From JAWKHR01 sp041394725 (GTDB taxonomy: Bacteria; Acidobacteriota; Vicinamibacteria; Vicinamibacterales; SCN-69-37): DNA of 64,000 nucleotides. Under the pieces are notes generated by a model that saw only the letters and a program-made list of their open reading frames with translations, was not told the DNA's origin and did not search any database. The stretch's first letter is position 1. Each line of letters opens with the position of its first letter. Positions 25,847 through 35,609 of this stretch are shown here, piece after piece. Both the position numbers and the translations under genes were made by a program. The stretch lies in assembly GCA_041394725.1 (NCBI GenBank), contig JAWKHR010000022.1:41488-105487 (forward strand), read 5' to 3'.

Positions 25847-26785
25847 ATGCAGCTGATCGTCACCGGTTCCATTGCCTACGACTACCTGATGTCCTTTCCG
25901 GGGAAGTTCACCGAGCACTTCCTGCCGGAGCACTTCCAGCGGGTGAGCCTGAGCTTCCTGGTCGACTCGATGGACAAGCGGCGCGGCGGCTGCGCGCCCA
26001 ACATCGCCTACACCCTGGCGCTGCTCGGCGAGCGGCCGCGGCTGCTCGGCACGGCGGGGCAGGACTTCGGCGAGTACCGGCGGTGGCTGGACGCGGCGGG
26101 CGTGGACACGTCGCTCGTGCGGGAGATCTCCGACAAGTTCACCGCGTCGTTCTTCTGCAGCACCGACGCGGCCAACAACCAGATTGCCTCGTTCTACACG
26201 GGCGCGATGGCGCACGCGAGCGAGCTGTCGTTCCGCACGATCGGGCAGGTCGACCTCGCCATCATCTCGCCGAACGACCCGGCGGCCATGGTGCAGTACG
26301 CGGAAGAGTGCCGCACGCTGAAGATCCCGTTCATCTTCGATCCCGGCCAGCAGTGCGCGCGCATGTCGGGTGACGAGCTGTCCGAGGGCGTGCGCGGCGC
26401 GCACATGGTGATCGTCAACGACTACGAGCTGGAGCTGCTGCGCCAGAAGACCGGCCTGAGCGAGGACGGGATCCTCGCCGAGGCCGACCGGCTGGTGGTC
26501 ACCCGCGGCGAGCACGGCGCGACCGTGCTCCGGCGCGACCGCGACCGTCTCGACGTGCCGGCGGTGACGCCGCACCGCATCGCCGACCCGACCGGCGTCG
26601 GCGACGCGTACCGGGGCGGGTTCATGAAGGGGCTCGCGGCGGGCGCCGACGACCTGGTCTGCGCCCGGCTCGGCAGCGTCGCCGCGACCTACGCGCTCGA
26701 GCACCTCGGCGGCCAGTCCCACGCCTACGGCTGGGACGAGTTCCGGACGCGGTACGAGCAGCACTTCGGCGCGCTGCCGATCTGA
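25847..26785 (+). CDS. PfkB-family kinase, adenosine/sugar kinase-like
   Basis: A 312-residue ribokinase-fold kinase. The first PfkB signature region is RRGGCAPNIAYTLALLG (residues 46-61), and the second, with the catalytic Asp, is DPTGVGDAYRGGF (247-259). The protein is close in pattern to bacterial adenosine kinase-like proteins (ITGSIAYDYLM start). Location after mtnP supports a role in adenosine or ribose salvage, but the substrate is inferred from context only. A GAGAGG ribosome site precedes the ATG. The gene ends five bases before a membrane-protein gene. Confidence 0.85.
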   Translation: MQLIVTGSIAYDYLMSFPGKFTEHFLPEHFQRVSLSFLVDSMDKRRGGCAPNIAYTLALLGERPRLLGTAGQDFGEYRRWLDAAGVDTSLVREISDKFTASFFCSTDAANNQIASFYTGAMAHASELSFRTIGQVDLAIISPNDPAAMVQYAEECRTLKIPFIFDPGQQCARMSGDELSEGVRGAHMVIVNDYELELLRQKTGLSEDGILAEADRLVVTRGEHGATVLRRDRDRLDVPAVTPHRIADPTGVGDAYRGGFMKGLAAGADDLVCARLGSVAATYALEHLGGQSHAYGWDEFRTRYEQHFGALPI

Positions 26786-26790
26786 CCCTG

Positions 26791-27498
26791 ATGCTGATCC
26801 TCGCGGTCGTCCTCGCCACGATCGCCTCCTACGCGCTGGGCTGGCTGCTCGGCGTGCCGGTCCTCGTGCCCCTCCTCAACACCGCGCCGGCCTGGTGGCT
26901 GATGGCGCGCGAGTTCCGGCGCGGCCGCGTGCTGCACGCCGTGGCCGCCATGCTGGTCTGGGCCGCGACGATGGCGGCCGCCTCCACCACGATGTCCGCG
27001 CTCGGCTGGTCGCGCACCGGCGACACGGACCTGTTCCTCCGTCCCGACTACCGCGCGGAGATGATCCACTGGGTGCGGACGGGCGTCGGCGCCGAGAGCC
27101 AGCCGGCCGTGTTCGTGCCGCGGCAGGTCGGCACCGCCATCGTCTTCGCCGGCGTCGCGCTCGGCACGGGCGGTCTTGCGGCGATGCCCATGGGCGCCGT
27201 GCTCGTCAACCAGATGGGCAACTACGTCGGCGCGATGGCGGGCGCGAGCGCCAACCCGTTCCCCTCGGTCGTGCTGGGCTGGCATCCGTGGGCCGTCATC
27301 CGGGTGATCGCCTTCGTCATCCTGGGCACGCTGCTGTCGGGCGTGATGATCGCGCGCTGGACCGGCACGCCCTATCGCCTGGCGACCTACCGGCCGTGGC
27401 TCTGGCTGGCGATCGCGCTGCTCGTCCTCGACGTCATCCTCAAAGTCCTGCTCGCGCCGTCGTGGGCCCTCCTGCTGCGGGGGCTCGCCGGATGGTGA
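26791..27498 (+). CDS. Multi-pass membrane protein of unknown function
   Basis: A 235-residue integral membrane protein, not recognised. Hydrophobic segments lie at about residues 1-30, 45-70, 108-135, 165-195 and 200-230. Between them is a hydrophilic periplasmic or cytoplasmic loop with RPDYRAEMIHWVRTGVG. A stretch with GWHPWAVIRVIAFVILGTLL precedes the last helices. It heads a run of five overlapping or closely spaced membrane-protein genes, and its stop overlaps the start of the DUF2085 gene by seven bases. No catalytic motif is evident. Confidence 0.7.
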   Translation: MLILAVVLATIASYALGWLLGVPVLVPLLNTAPAWWLMAREFRRGRVLHAVAAMLVWAATMAAASTTMSALGWSRTGDTDLFLRPDYRAEMIHWVRTGVGAESQPAVFVPRQVGTAIVFAGVALGTGGLAAMPMGAVLVNQMGNYVGAMAGASANPFPSVVLGWHPWAVIRVIAFVILGTLLSGVMIARWTGTPYRLATYRPWLWLAIALLVLDVILKVLLAPSWALLLRGLAGW

Positions 27499-27956
27499 AG
27501 CTCGCGCGCGTGCTCGTCGTGCTGTCGGTGCTCTGGCCGCTGACGCTCGGGCTGGCCGTGTGGCAGCGCGCGACCGGCGCGCGCGACGGGTGGGCGGCGA
27601 CGGTGTATTTCGCCGGCGGCCTGGTGTGCCATCAGCTGCCCGCGCGGTCGTTCTCGACGGCGGGCGTCACCTGGCCGGTCTGCGGCCGGTGCAGCGGGCT
27701 CTACCTGGCGGCGCCGCTCGGCGCGCTGGCCGCCCTCGTCTGGCGGCGGCGGAGGACCGACCGCGACGTGGCCTGGCTCGCCCTGGCCGCGGTGCCGACC
27801 GCGGCGACCCTGGGCCTGGAGTGGGGCGGCCTCGTGGCCGTGTCGAACGTGATGCGGCTGGCCGCGGCCCTGCCGCTCGGCGCGGCGCTCGCGTGGGTGA
27901 TCGTCCGGGTGGCCGCCGGACCGTCGCGACCGATCGGGTACACTGCCGGGTCATGA
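27492..27956 (+). CDS. DUF2085 membrane protein
   Basis: A 154-residue protein with about four membrane helices. It has the DUF2085 pattern: a CHQ motif in GLVCHQLPARSFSTAG followed by WPVCGRCSGLYLAAPLG. The Cys and His residues suggest metal or redox function in this uncharacterised family. ATG 27492 overlaps the upstream gene, and its stop overlaps the next gene by ATGA, so the set is translationally coupled. Confidence 0.82.
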   Translation: MVKLARVLVVLSVLWPLTLGLAVWQRATGARDGWAATVYFAGGLVCHQLPARSFSTAGVTWPVCGRCSGLYLAAPLGALAALVWRRRRTDRDVAWLALAAVPTAATLGLEWGGLVAVSNVMRLAAALPLGAALAWVIVRVAAGPSRPIGYTAGS

Positions 27957-28357
27957 CCGCGCCGCCCCGCGCCGCCGCCGCGCCCGACCGTCTCGGCCCC
28001 GCCGCGACGGCGATCCTCGCGTGGATCGTGCCGGGCGGGGGGCACGTCGTGCACGGCCAGGCGCGCAAGGGCGCGATCTTCTTCGTCGTGCTCGTGGGCA
28101 TGTTCGGCATCGGCCTGGCCAGCGGCGGCCGGCTGTTCCCGTTCCAGATCGCGGACGTCCTCGTGTTCCTGGCCGCGGGGGCGGAGTGGCTCGCGGGGCT
28201 GCCGCGACTGATCGGCGCGCTGGCCGGTGCGGGTCGTGGCGACGTCGTCGCCGCCACCTACGAATACGGCAACGCGTTCCTGATTGCCGGCGGGCTCCTG
28301 AACCTGCTCGTGATCCTCGACGCGGTCGACCTCGCGGCCGGGCGGAAGGCGCGATGA
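27953..28357 (+). CDS. DUF6677-like small membrane protein
   Basis: A 134-residue membrane protein with three or four helices. The segment AILAWIVPGGGHVVHGQARK followed by GAIFFVVLVGMFGIGLASGG resembles the DUF6677 family of acidobacterial and planctomycete-type proteins, defined by this Pro-Gly-His turn. A later YEYGNAFLIAGGLLNLLVIL is also typical. The function is unknown. ATGA overlaps join it to the genes on both sides. Confidence 0.72.
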   Translation: MTAPPRAAAAPDRLGPAATAILAWIVPGGGHVVHGQARKGAIFFVVLVGMFGIGLASGGRLFPFQIADVLVFLAAGAEWLAGLPRLIGALAGAGRGDVVAATYEYGNAFLIAGGLLNLLVILDAVDLAAGRKAR

Positions 28358-28524
28358 CGACCCATCTCGGCTACCTGATTCTCTTCGCCGCGTGCCTGGC
28401 GGCGGTCTTCGGCGCGCTGCTGCGCGACGATCCGGCGGCGCAGCTGCGGCTCGCCGGCCGCATCCTCACCGGCCTCGTGCTCGGCGCCTGGGCGCTGGGC
28501 TGGCTGATGTACCTGGCGTTCTAG
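28354..28524 (+). CDS. Very small membrane protein (56 residues)
   Basis: A 56-residue protein with two hydrophobic helices (about residues 5-22 and 37-55) joined by a short polar stretch (RDDPAAQLRLAGRI). The ATGA overlap with the upstream gene, clean hydrophobic pattern and position inside the coupled membrane-protein run argue that it is real. The family is not recognised. Confidence 0.6.
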   Translation: MTTHLGYLILFAACLAAVFGALLRDDPAAQLRLAGRILTGLVLGAWALGWLMYLAF

Positions 28525-28528
28525 GCCG

Positions 28529-28921
28529 GTGGCGCGCCTGATCTTCCTCTGGGCGCCGCCCGTGGCGACGATGATCGGGATGTTCCTGGTCTCGTCGCAG
28601 CACCAGGTCCCCGTCCCCCTGCCGGGCCGGACGGACCTGCTGGCGCACCTGACGGCCTACGGCGGCCTGACGCTGCTGCTCGTCCGCGCCTGCGCCGGCG
28701 GCCGGTGGGCGGGCGTGACGACGCGGGCGCTGACCGCGGCCTGGGTGGTGGCCGCGGCGTGGGGCGTCTCGGACGAGATCCACCAGATGTTCGTGCCGGG
28801 TCGGTCGGCGGGGCCCGACGACTGGCTCGCCGACGCGACCGGCGCGGCCCTCGCGGTGATCGTCTCGCGCGCCGCGGCCCGCGGGATCGCGCGGCGGCGC
28901 GCCGCGCGCGACGCAGTATAA
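28529..28921 (+). CDS. VanZ-like family membrane protein
   Basis: A 130-residue membrane protein with the VanZ-like signature WGVSDEIHQMFVPGRSAGPD followed by DWLADATGA. VanZ relatives give low-level teicoplanin resistance in enterococci, but most homologues have unknown housekeeping roles. Three or four helices are visible. Start GTG 28529, four bases after the preceding stop. It closes the run of small membrane proteins. Confidence 0.85.
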   Translation: MARLIFLWAPPVATMIGMFLVSSQHQVPVPLPGRTDLLAHLTAYGGLTLLLVRACAGGRWAGVTTRALTAAWVVAAAWGVSDEIHQMFVPGRSAGPDDWLADATGAALAVIVSRAAARGIARRRAARDAV

Positions 28922-28931
28922 TCGCCCGGTT

Positions 28932-29714
28932 ATGGCCTACGAAAACCTGCTCGTCGAACGCGACGAGGCCGTGCTCGTCGTCACCATCAACCGGCCGAAG
29001 GTGCTCAACGCGCTCAACACCGCCACGCTCCTCGAGCTGGACCAGGTCATCGCCGAGGCGAAGCTGGACGCCTCGGTGCGCGCGATCGTGATCACCGGGT
29101 CGGGCGACCGCGCGTTCGTCGCGGGGGCGGACATCAACGAGCTCGCCGTCCAGACGCCGGTCGGGGGCCGCGACCACGCGCGCCGCGGCCAGGCGCTCTT
29201 CGACCGGATCGAGCGGCTCGGCAAGCCCGTGATCGCCGCGGTCAACGGGTTCGCGCTGGGCGGCGGCTGCGAGCTGGCGATGGCGTGCACGATCCGGGTC
29301 GCCGCCGACACCGCGAAGTTCGGGCAACCCGAGATCAACCTGGGCCTCATCCCGGGCTATGCCGGAACGCAGCGGCTGCCGCGGCTGGTCGGGCGCGGGC
29401 GGGCCCTGGAACTGCTGCTCACGGGCGACCCCATCGGCGCGGAGGAGGCGTGGCGCATCGGCCTGGTCAACCGGGTGGTGCCGGCCGCCGGGCTGGTGGA
29501 GGCGGCGCGCGCGCTGGCGAAGACGCTGGCGGCCAAGGCGCCGGTCGCGGTGCGCTACATCTGCGACGCGGTCGCGAGCGGGCTCGACATGCCGTTCCCG
29601 GAAGCCGAGGACCACGAGGCCACGCTGTTCGGCCTGGTCTCGACGACCGAGGACATGCGCGAGGGCACGCGGGCGTTTCTCGAGAAGCGCAAGCCCGCGT
29701 TCACGGGCCGGTAG
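28932..29714 (+). CDS. Enoyl-CoA hydratase/crotonase
   Basis: A 260-residue crotonase that hydrates 2-enoyl-CoA in fatty-acid or amino-acid breakdown. The oxyanion-hole segment is AFVAGADINELA, and both catalytic Glu residues are present: E114 in GGGCELAMAC and E134 in FGQPEINLGLIPG. The C-terminal helix ends KRKPAFTGR, as in short-chain enoyl-CoA hydratases. TATAAT at 28917-28922 lies only ten bases before the ATG, so it is either a leaderless promoter or chance. Length and motifs are normal. Confidence 0.93.
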   Translation: MAYENLLVERDEAVLVVTINRPKVLNALNTATLLELDQVIAEAKLDASVRAIVITGSGDRAFVAGADINELAVQTPVGGRDHARRGQALFDRIERLGKPVIAAVNGFALGGGCELAMACTIRVAADTAKFGQPEINLGLIPGYAGTQRLPRLVGRGRALELLLTGDPIGAEEAWRIGLVNRVVPAAGLVEAARALAKTLAAKAPVAVRYICDAVASGLDMPFPEAEDHEATLFGLVSTTEDMREGTRAFLEKRKPAFTGR

Positions 29715-29729
29715 GGTCGCGAGGGCCAC

Positions 29730-30200
29730 GTGCGCTTCGCGATCGTCGTGTCCCGCTACCACGCGTTCGTCACCGACCGCCTCGAGGCCGGGGCGCGCGC
29801 CGCGCTCGAGGCGCGCGGCGTCCGGGCCGCCGACGTCGAGACGTTCGCCGTGCCCGGCGCCTGGGAAATCGCCCAGGCCGCGGACCGCGTGGCGCGCGCG
29901 GGCGACTGGGCAGGCCTCGTCTGCCTCGGCTGCCTGATCCGGGGCGAGACGCCGCACTTCGACTACATCGCGCAGGCCTGCGCGCACGGCATCACCCGCG
30001 CGGCGCAGGCGACCGGCGTGCCGATGGCGTTCGGCGTGCTGACGACCAACACCGCCGAGGAGGCGATGGCCCGCGCGGTGGACGGCCCGGCCAACAAGGG
30101 ACGCGAGGCCGCCGACGCGGTCTTCGAGATGGCGACCCTCTACGCCCGCCTCGCGGCGTCCGGCCGGACGCGCGACGACGGGCCCGGCGGAGGCGCGTGA
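29730..30200 (+). CDS. ribH: 6,7-dimethyl-8-ribityllumazine synthase
   Basis: A 156-residue enzyme of the penultimate step of riboflavin synthesis. Motifs are RFAIVVSRYHAFVTDRL, VPGAWEIAQAADRVA (substrate loop), LGCLIRGETPHFDYIAQ with the active-site H76, and FGVLTTNTAEEAMARA. It assembles into icosahedral or pentameric particles in the cytoplasm. The GTG start at 29730 begins directly with the family N-terminal strand. The stop overlaps the nusB start by GTGA, the common ribH-nusB arrangement. Confidence 0.95.
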   Translation: MRFAIVVSRYHAFVTDRLEAGARAALEARGVRAADVETFAVPGAWEIAQAADRVARAGDWAGLVCLGCLIRGETPHFDYIAQACAHGITRAAQATGVPMAFGVLTTNTAEEAMARAVDGPANKGREAADAVFEMATLYARLAASGRTRDDGPGGGA

Positions 30201-30617
30201 CCACGGCCCGGCACCGCGCGCGCGAAGCCGCGCTGCAGGCGTTCTACTTCTGGGAGGTCGGCCGGGTGGAGCCCGGGCAGGCGCTCGGCGCGGTGCTCCG
30301 CGAGCACGCCGACGAGCTGGACGACGCCGGCCGCGCGTTCGTCACGCGCCTGGTCGAGGGGACCATCGGCGAGCTGCTCGCGATCGACCGGACCATCGAG
30401 GCGCACGCGCGGCACTGGCGGCTCGACCGGATGGCGGTCGTCGATCGGATCGTCCTGCGGCTGGCGACCTGGGAGCTGCGCCACGAGGCCGACACGCCGC
30501 CGCCCGTCGTGATCGACGAGGCGCTCGAGCTGGCGCGCACCTTCGGGAGCGACGACTCGCCGCGGTTCGTCAACGGGGTGCTGGACGCCATCCGCCGGAC
30601 GCTGGAGCAGGAAGGGC

Positions 30618-30634
<17 letters not shown>
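30197..30634 (+). CDS. nusB: Transcription antitermination factor NusB
   Basis: A 145-residue all-helical RNA-binding protein that works with NusE/S10 on boxA sites of rRNA transcripts. The N-terminal RHRAREAALQAFYFWEV and the C-terminal DRMAVVDRIVLRLATWEL, VVIDEALELARTFGSDDSPR, FVNGVLDAI are characteristic. Start GTG 30197 overlaps the ribH stop. Its 3' end overlaps lysS by 17 bases, so rRNA antitermination and a tRNA synthetase are on one transcript. Confidence 0.94.
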
Positions 30635-32156
<1,522 letters not shown>

Positions 32157-32181
32157 CCGATGTCCCGACGGCCGATGCGAG

Positions 32182-33411
32182 ATGTCCTTTGAGTGGTTCG
32201 TCGCCCGCCGCTACCTGACCGCCCGCCGGCGGCAGGCGTTCGTCTCGCTCATCACCGGCGTGTCCATCGTCGGCGTGGGCGTCGGCGTCATGGCGGTCAT
32301 CATCGCGCTCGCGCTGATGACCGGCGTGCAGGGCGAGTTGCGGGATCGGATCCTGGGGTCCGACGCGCACGTGTACGTCTACCGGACCGGCGGCGAACCG
32401 TTTCCCGACCTCGACGGCATGATGCGCGACCTGGCCGCCCGCCCGGGCGTCGTCGGGGTGGCGCCGGCGACGCTGGACAACGCGCTGATCGCGGCGCACG
32501 GCGTCGTGCTCGCGGTCCAGTTCCGCGGCATCGATCCCGCGCTCGAGGGCCACGTCACCGACATCGACACCGCGATCCGGGCCGGGTCGCTCGAGGCCCT
32601 CACGAACCGCTCGCCGGACGAGCCCGACGGCATCCTGCTCGGCACCAAGGTCGCCGAGGCGCTCAGCGTCCGCGTCGGCGATCCGGTCATCCTCGGCACG
32701 CTCAACATGGTGCTCACGCCCGGGGCGCTGGCGCCGAAGCGCCGCGCGTTCGTCGTGGTCGGTCTGACCGAGTTCGGGTTCGAGGAGACCGACGCCAACC
32801 GCGTGTTCATCACGCTCGCGAGCGGCGAGGCGATGAAGGGCACGTCGAGCCCCGACATGATCCAGATCAGGCTGGCCGATCGCGACCGCGCGACGGCGGT
32901 GCGCGAGGCACTCCAGGACGAGCTCGGCCCGACCTACTTCGTGCAGGACTGGACGACGCTCAATCGCAGCCTGTATTCGGCGCTGTGGCTCGAGAAGGTG
33001 GCCATCTCGTTCACGATCGGCCTCATCGTCTTCGTCGCGGCGCTCAACATCGTCGCGTCGCTCGTGCTCATGGTCATGGAGAAGAGCCGCGACATCGCGA
33101 TCCTCCGGACGATGGGCGCACCCGCGCGGGCGATCCGGCGGATCTTCATGCTGCAGGGCCTGACGATCGGCCTCGTCGGTACCGGGTCGGGCGCGGCGCT
33201 CGGACTCCTCGTCTCGTGGGTCATGGACCGCTTCCAGCTCCTGCGCCTGCCCTCGGACGTCTACCAGATCACGCACGTGCCCTTCCGCACGCAGCCGCTC
33301 GACGTGACGATCGTCGTCCTCGCCGCGGTGATCGTGTGTTACGCCGCGACGGTCTACCCGTCGCGTCAGGCCGGACGCCTCGACCCGGCCGAAGCCCTGA
33401 GGCACGAGTAG
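32182..33411 (+). CDS. lolC: Lipoprotein-releasing ABC permease (LolC/LolE type)
   Basis: A 409-residue inner-membrane permease that extracts outer-membrane lipoproteins for LolA. The N-terminus EWFVARRYLTARRRQAFVSL runs into membrane helix 1 (about 22-46), followed by a large periplasmic MacB-like domain (50-265) and three C-terminal helices starting ISFTIGLIVFVAALNIVASL, with the MEKSRDIAILRTMGA coupling helix and the PARQAGRLDPAEALR-like end. One gene probably serves as both LolC and LolE, since the ATPase gene follows directly. Confidence 0.9.
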   Translation: MSFEWFVARRYLTARRRQAFVSLITGVSIVGVGVGVMAVIIALALMTGVQGELRDRILGSDAHVYVYRTGGEPFPDLDGMMRDLAARPGVVGVAPATLDNALIAAHGVVLAVQFRGIDPALEGHVTDIDTAIRAGSLEALTNRSPDEPDGILLGTKVAEALSVRVGDPVILGTLNMVLTPGALAPKRRAFVVVGLTEFGFEETDANRVFITLASGEAMKGTSSPDMIQIRLADRDRATAVREALQDELGPTYFVQDWTTLNRSLYSALWLEKVAISFTIGLIVFVAALNIVASLVLMVMEKSRDIAILRTMGAPARAIRRIFMLQGLTIGLVGTGSGAALGLLVSWVMDRFQLLRLPSDVYQITHVPFRTQPLDVTIVVLAAVIVCYAATVYPSRQAGRLDPAEALRHE

Positions 33412-34104
33412 ATGGCGCTCGTCGAGGTCGCCGGTTTGCGCAAGTCGTACACCGCCCCGTCCGGCCGGCTCGAGGTGCTGCACGCGCTCGACCTGCAGGT
33501 CGAGGCGGGCGAGATGCTGGCGATCGTCGGGGCGTCCGGCGTGGGGAAGAGCACGCTGCTGCACGTGCTGGGCGGCCTCGACGCGTTCGAGGCCGGCGCG
33601 ATCCGGATCGGCGGCGCGTCGATTCACGAGATGAACGACCAGGCGCGGGTGGCCTTCCGCAACCGCCAGGTCGGCTTCGTTTTCCAGTTTCATCACCTGC
33701 TGCCCGAGTTCAGCGCGCTCGAGAACGTCGAGATGCCGCTGCGCATCGCCGGGACGCCGGCGGCCGAGCGCGAGGCGCGGGCCCGGGCGCTGCTCGATCG
33801 GGTCGGGCTCGCGGGCCGCGCGGACCACCGGCCGGGGGCCCTCTCGGGTGGGGAACAGCAGCGCGTCGCCGTGGCGCGCGCGCTGGTCTGCCGGCCCGCC
33901 CTCCTGCTGGCCGACGAGCCGACCGGCAACCTGGACGAGGGCACGGCGGCCACGCTTCACGGCCTGCTGCGCGAGATGCACGACGAGCACGGCCTGACGT
34001 CGATCATCGTGACCCACAATCCCGCCCTGGCGGCCGCGTGCGACCGCGTCCTCCGCCTGGAGGGCGGACGGCTGGTCGCGCCCCCGGCCCCTCCCGGGCC
34101 CTGA
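33412..34104 (+). CDS. lolD: Lipoprotein-releasing ABC ATPase
   Basis: A 230-residue ATPase partner of the preceding permease. Walker A is GASGVGKS (40-47), the Q-loop FVFQFHHLLPEFSALENV contains the LolD-specific HHLLPEF stretch, the signature is LSGGEQQRVAVARAL, and Walker B is LLLADEPTGNLD. The ATG immediately follows the permease stop. A short GCCCTT/AAGGGC hairpin (34105-34121) without a T-run follows the gene. The 270-base stretch to the next gene shows no other coding signal. Confidence 0.93.
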   Translation: MALVEVAGLRKSYTAPSGRLEVLHALDLQVEAGEMLAIVGASGVGKSTLLHVLGGLDAFEAGAIRIGGASIHEMNDQARVAFRNRQVGFVFQFHHLLPEFSALENVEMPLRIAGTPAAEREARARALLDRVGLAGRADHRPGALSGGEQQRVAVARALVCRPALLLADEPTGNLDEGTAATLHGLLREMHDEHGLTSIIVTHNPALAAACDRVLRLEGGRLVAPPAPPGP

Positions 34105-34374
34105 GCCCTTCCCCGAAGGGCGCTGTCGGAAACGGTCGACGCGAAGGGACTCTAGCGTCCACGAGCGTCTTTGGTGGACAGGCCCGGGCCCCCTCACCGG
34201 TCGTCTCCGCGCGCCGCGGCGATGCCGGTGCGTTCCATCGTTGACTCCCGCGACGCCCCGGACGTAGATTCGGCCAGTTTCCGCAACATTGCTCCCTACT
34301 CGGAAGGCTACGAACGGGATACGGACAGGCGTCGCACACTCGCGCGTTCCCAGCTCCGCCCTGAGGTGCGTTAC

Positions 34375-35073
34375 ATGACCAGCAGGATTCGACGACGGAT
34401 ATTGGTGTCTCTGATGATGGTGGCTCTCGCGATCCCGGCCGAGACGGTGCTGTTGAAGGCGCTGTCCACGCCGGACCAGAAGGCGGCCGCCGGGGCCTGG
34501 GCGGCCAGCCTCACCGCGACCGAACGGACGGACGCGGCGGCGGCCATCCGGACCTATTCCTTTGCCTACCGCCGCGCGCTCATGGGCGTGCTCACGAAGG
34601 AGCAGGTCTCGGACGTCTGGCGGGGCTACCTCCTCGACTACCTGGCCGCCCATCCCGACGTGGACGCCGAGGCGCGGAGTGCGGTGGAGGCGGCCGTGGC
34701 GCTCGCGACCCCGGAGTTCTTCACCTCGCCGACCGACGCCGAGCGCGAGCAGGTGACGCTCGTGGCCGAGCAGATCTCGCAGCAGCTCGGTCCCGACGTT
34801 GCCCGGGACCTGCTCTACCGGCTCGGCCCCGAGGACGGCACGTTCGCGAGGGCCGAACCGTGGATGGACCGGCTGGCGCTGGGCGTCCGCAGCCTGTTCG
34901 TGGTGACCGCGCGGCGCGCGGACGACTGCGAGTGCAACACGGACTTCGGGTGCGACGGTCAGCCCTGCAAGGCCGGGTTCGGATGTGTGCCCGACACGGA
35001 GTGGCCGGCGTGCGGCTGGTTCTGGGCCGCCGATTGTGACGGCATGTGCGCGGCGCCGGGGACGCGACCGTGA
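34375..35073 (+). CDS. Fulvocin C-related Cys-rich secreted protein
   Basis: A 232-residue exported protein. A signal-anchor or signal peptide covers residues 1-25. Residues 40-180 are helical without Cys. The last 48 residues hold all eight Cys (185, 187, 193, 198, 204, 213, 221, 225), in a pattern CxC-x5-C-x4-C-x5-C-x8-CG-x-W/F..C-x3-C that resembles the myxobacterial bacteriocin fulvocin C and its annotated relatives. A Cys-knot-like C-terminal module released from a helical leader domain is a reasonable model. The ATG follows GAGGTG. A redoxin-like gene overlaps its stop (GTGA), consistent with disulfide handling. Toxic activity is not shown by sequence alone. Confidence 0.7.
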   Translation: MTSRIRRRILVSLMMVALAIPAETVLLKALSTPDQKAAAGAWAASLTATERTDAAAAIRTYSFAYRRALMGVLTKEQVSDVWRGYLLDYLAAHPDVDAEARSAVEAAVALATPEFFTSPTDAEREQVTLVAEQISQQLGPDVARDLLYRLGPEDGTFARAEPWMDRLALGVRSLFVVTARRADDCECNTDFGCDGQPCKAGFGCVPDTEWPACGWFWAADCDGMCAAPGTRP

Positions 35074-35600
35074 CGAGCGCACACGTCTGGCTTCGCGCCA
35101 GCCGGCTGGCGTCGATCGCCGCGGCCGTCAGCCTGACCGTCGTCGCCGCGACAGGGGCGGTGCTGGCGTGGGCCGCGAACCGGGATGTTCCACCGGCCTT
35201 CGCGCCCGGTGATGCGCTGCCGGCGGCGGTCACCGCGGCGCTCCCGGCTTCGCGAACGCTCGTGATCTTCCTCGACGAGGCGTGCGCGGTCAGCCGGGAG
35301 TCGGTGGCCACGTACGCCCGTCTGGTGTCCGGCGCACGGTCGGCGGGGGACACGTCGGTCCGGATCGTGACGGAGATCGCCGACGCCGACCGTGGCCGGC
35401 AGCTCGCGGGGGACCTTGGCATCGGCGCCGACGAGATCGTGAGGGGCGCGCCGGGCGCGATGGGGCTTCGAATCGTACCGACGGCCGTGCTGACCGGCGC
35501 GGACGGCCGCGTCGAGCGAAGCTGGGAGGGCCGGCCCGACGGGCTGGCCGAGGCGGCGATGCGGCGGGCGCTGCAGGACACCATCAAGGAGCGCGAGTAG
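35070..35600 (+). CDS. Membrane-anchored thioredoxin-fold protein with a single active-site Cys
   Basis: A 176-residue protein. A membrane helix at about residues 14-36 is followed by a thioredoxin-like domain: TLVIFLDEACAVSRESVATY holds the active-site position as C72-A-V-S75 (CxxS instead of CxxC), and GLRIVPTAVLTGADG contains the cis-Pro P137 with the usual VPT. CxxS redoxins often isomerise or trap mixed disulfides and do not oxidise substrates outright. GTGA overlap with the Cys-rich protein gene suggests the latter is the substrate. The domain call rests on pattern and is moderate. Confidence 0.7.
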   Translation: MTSAHVWLRASRLASIAAAVSLTVVAATGAVLAWAANRDVPPAFAPGDALPAAVTAALPASRTLVIFLDEACAVSRESVATYARLVSGARSAGDTSVRIVTEIADADRGRQLAGDLGIGADEIVRGAPGAMGLRIVPTAVLTGADGRVERSWEGRPDGLAEAAMRRALQDTIKERE

Positions 35601-35609
35601 GTCCCGACG

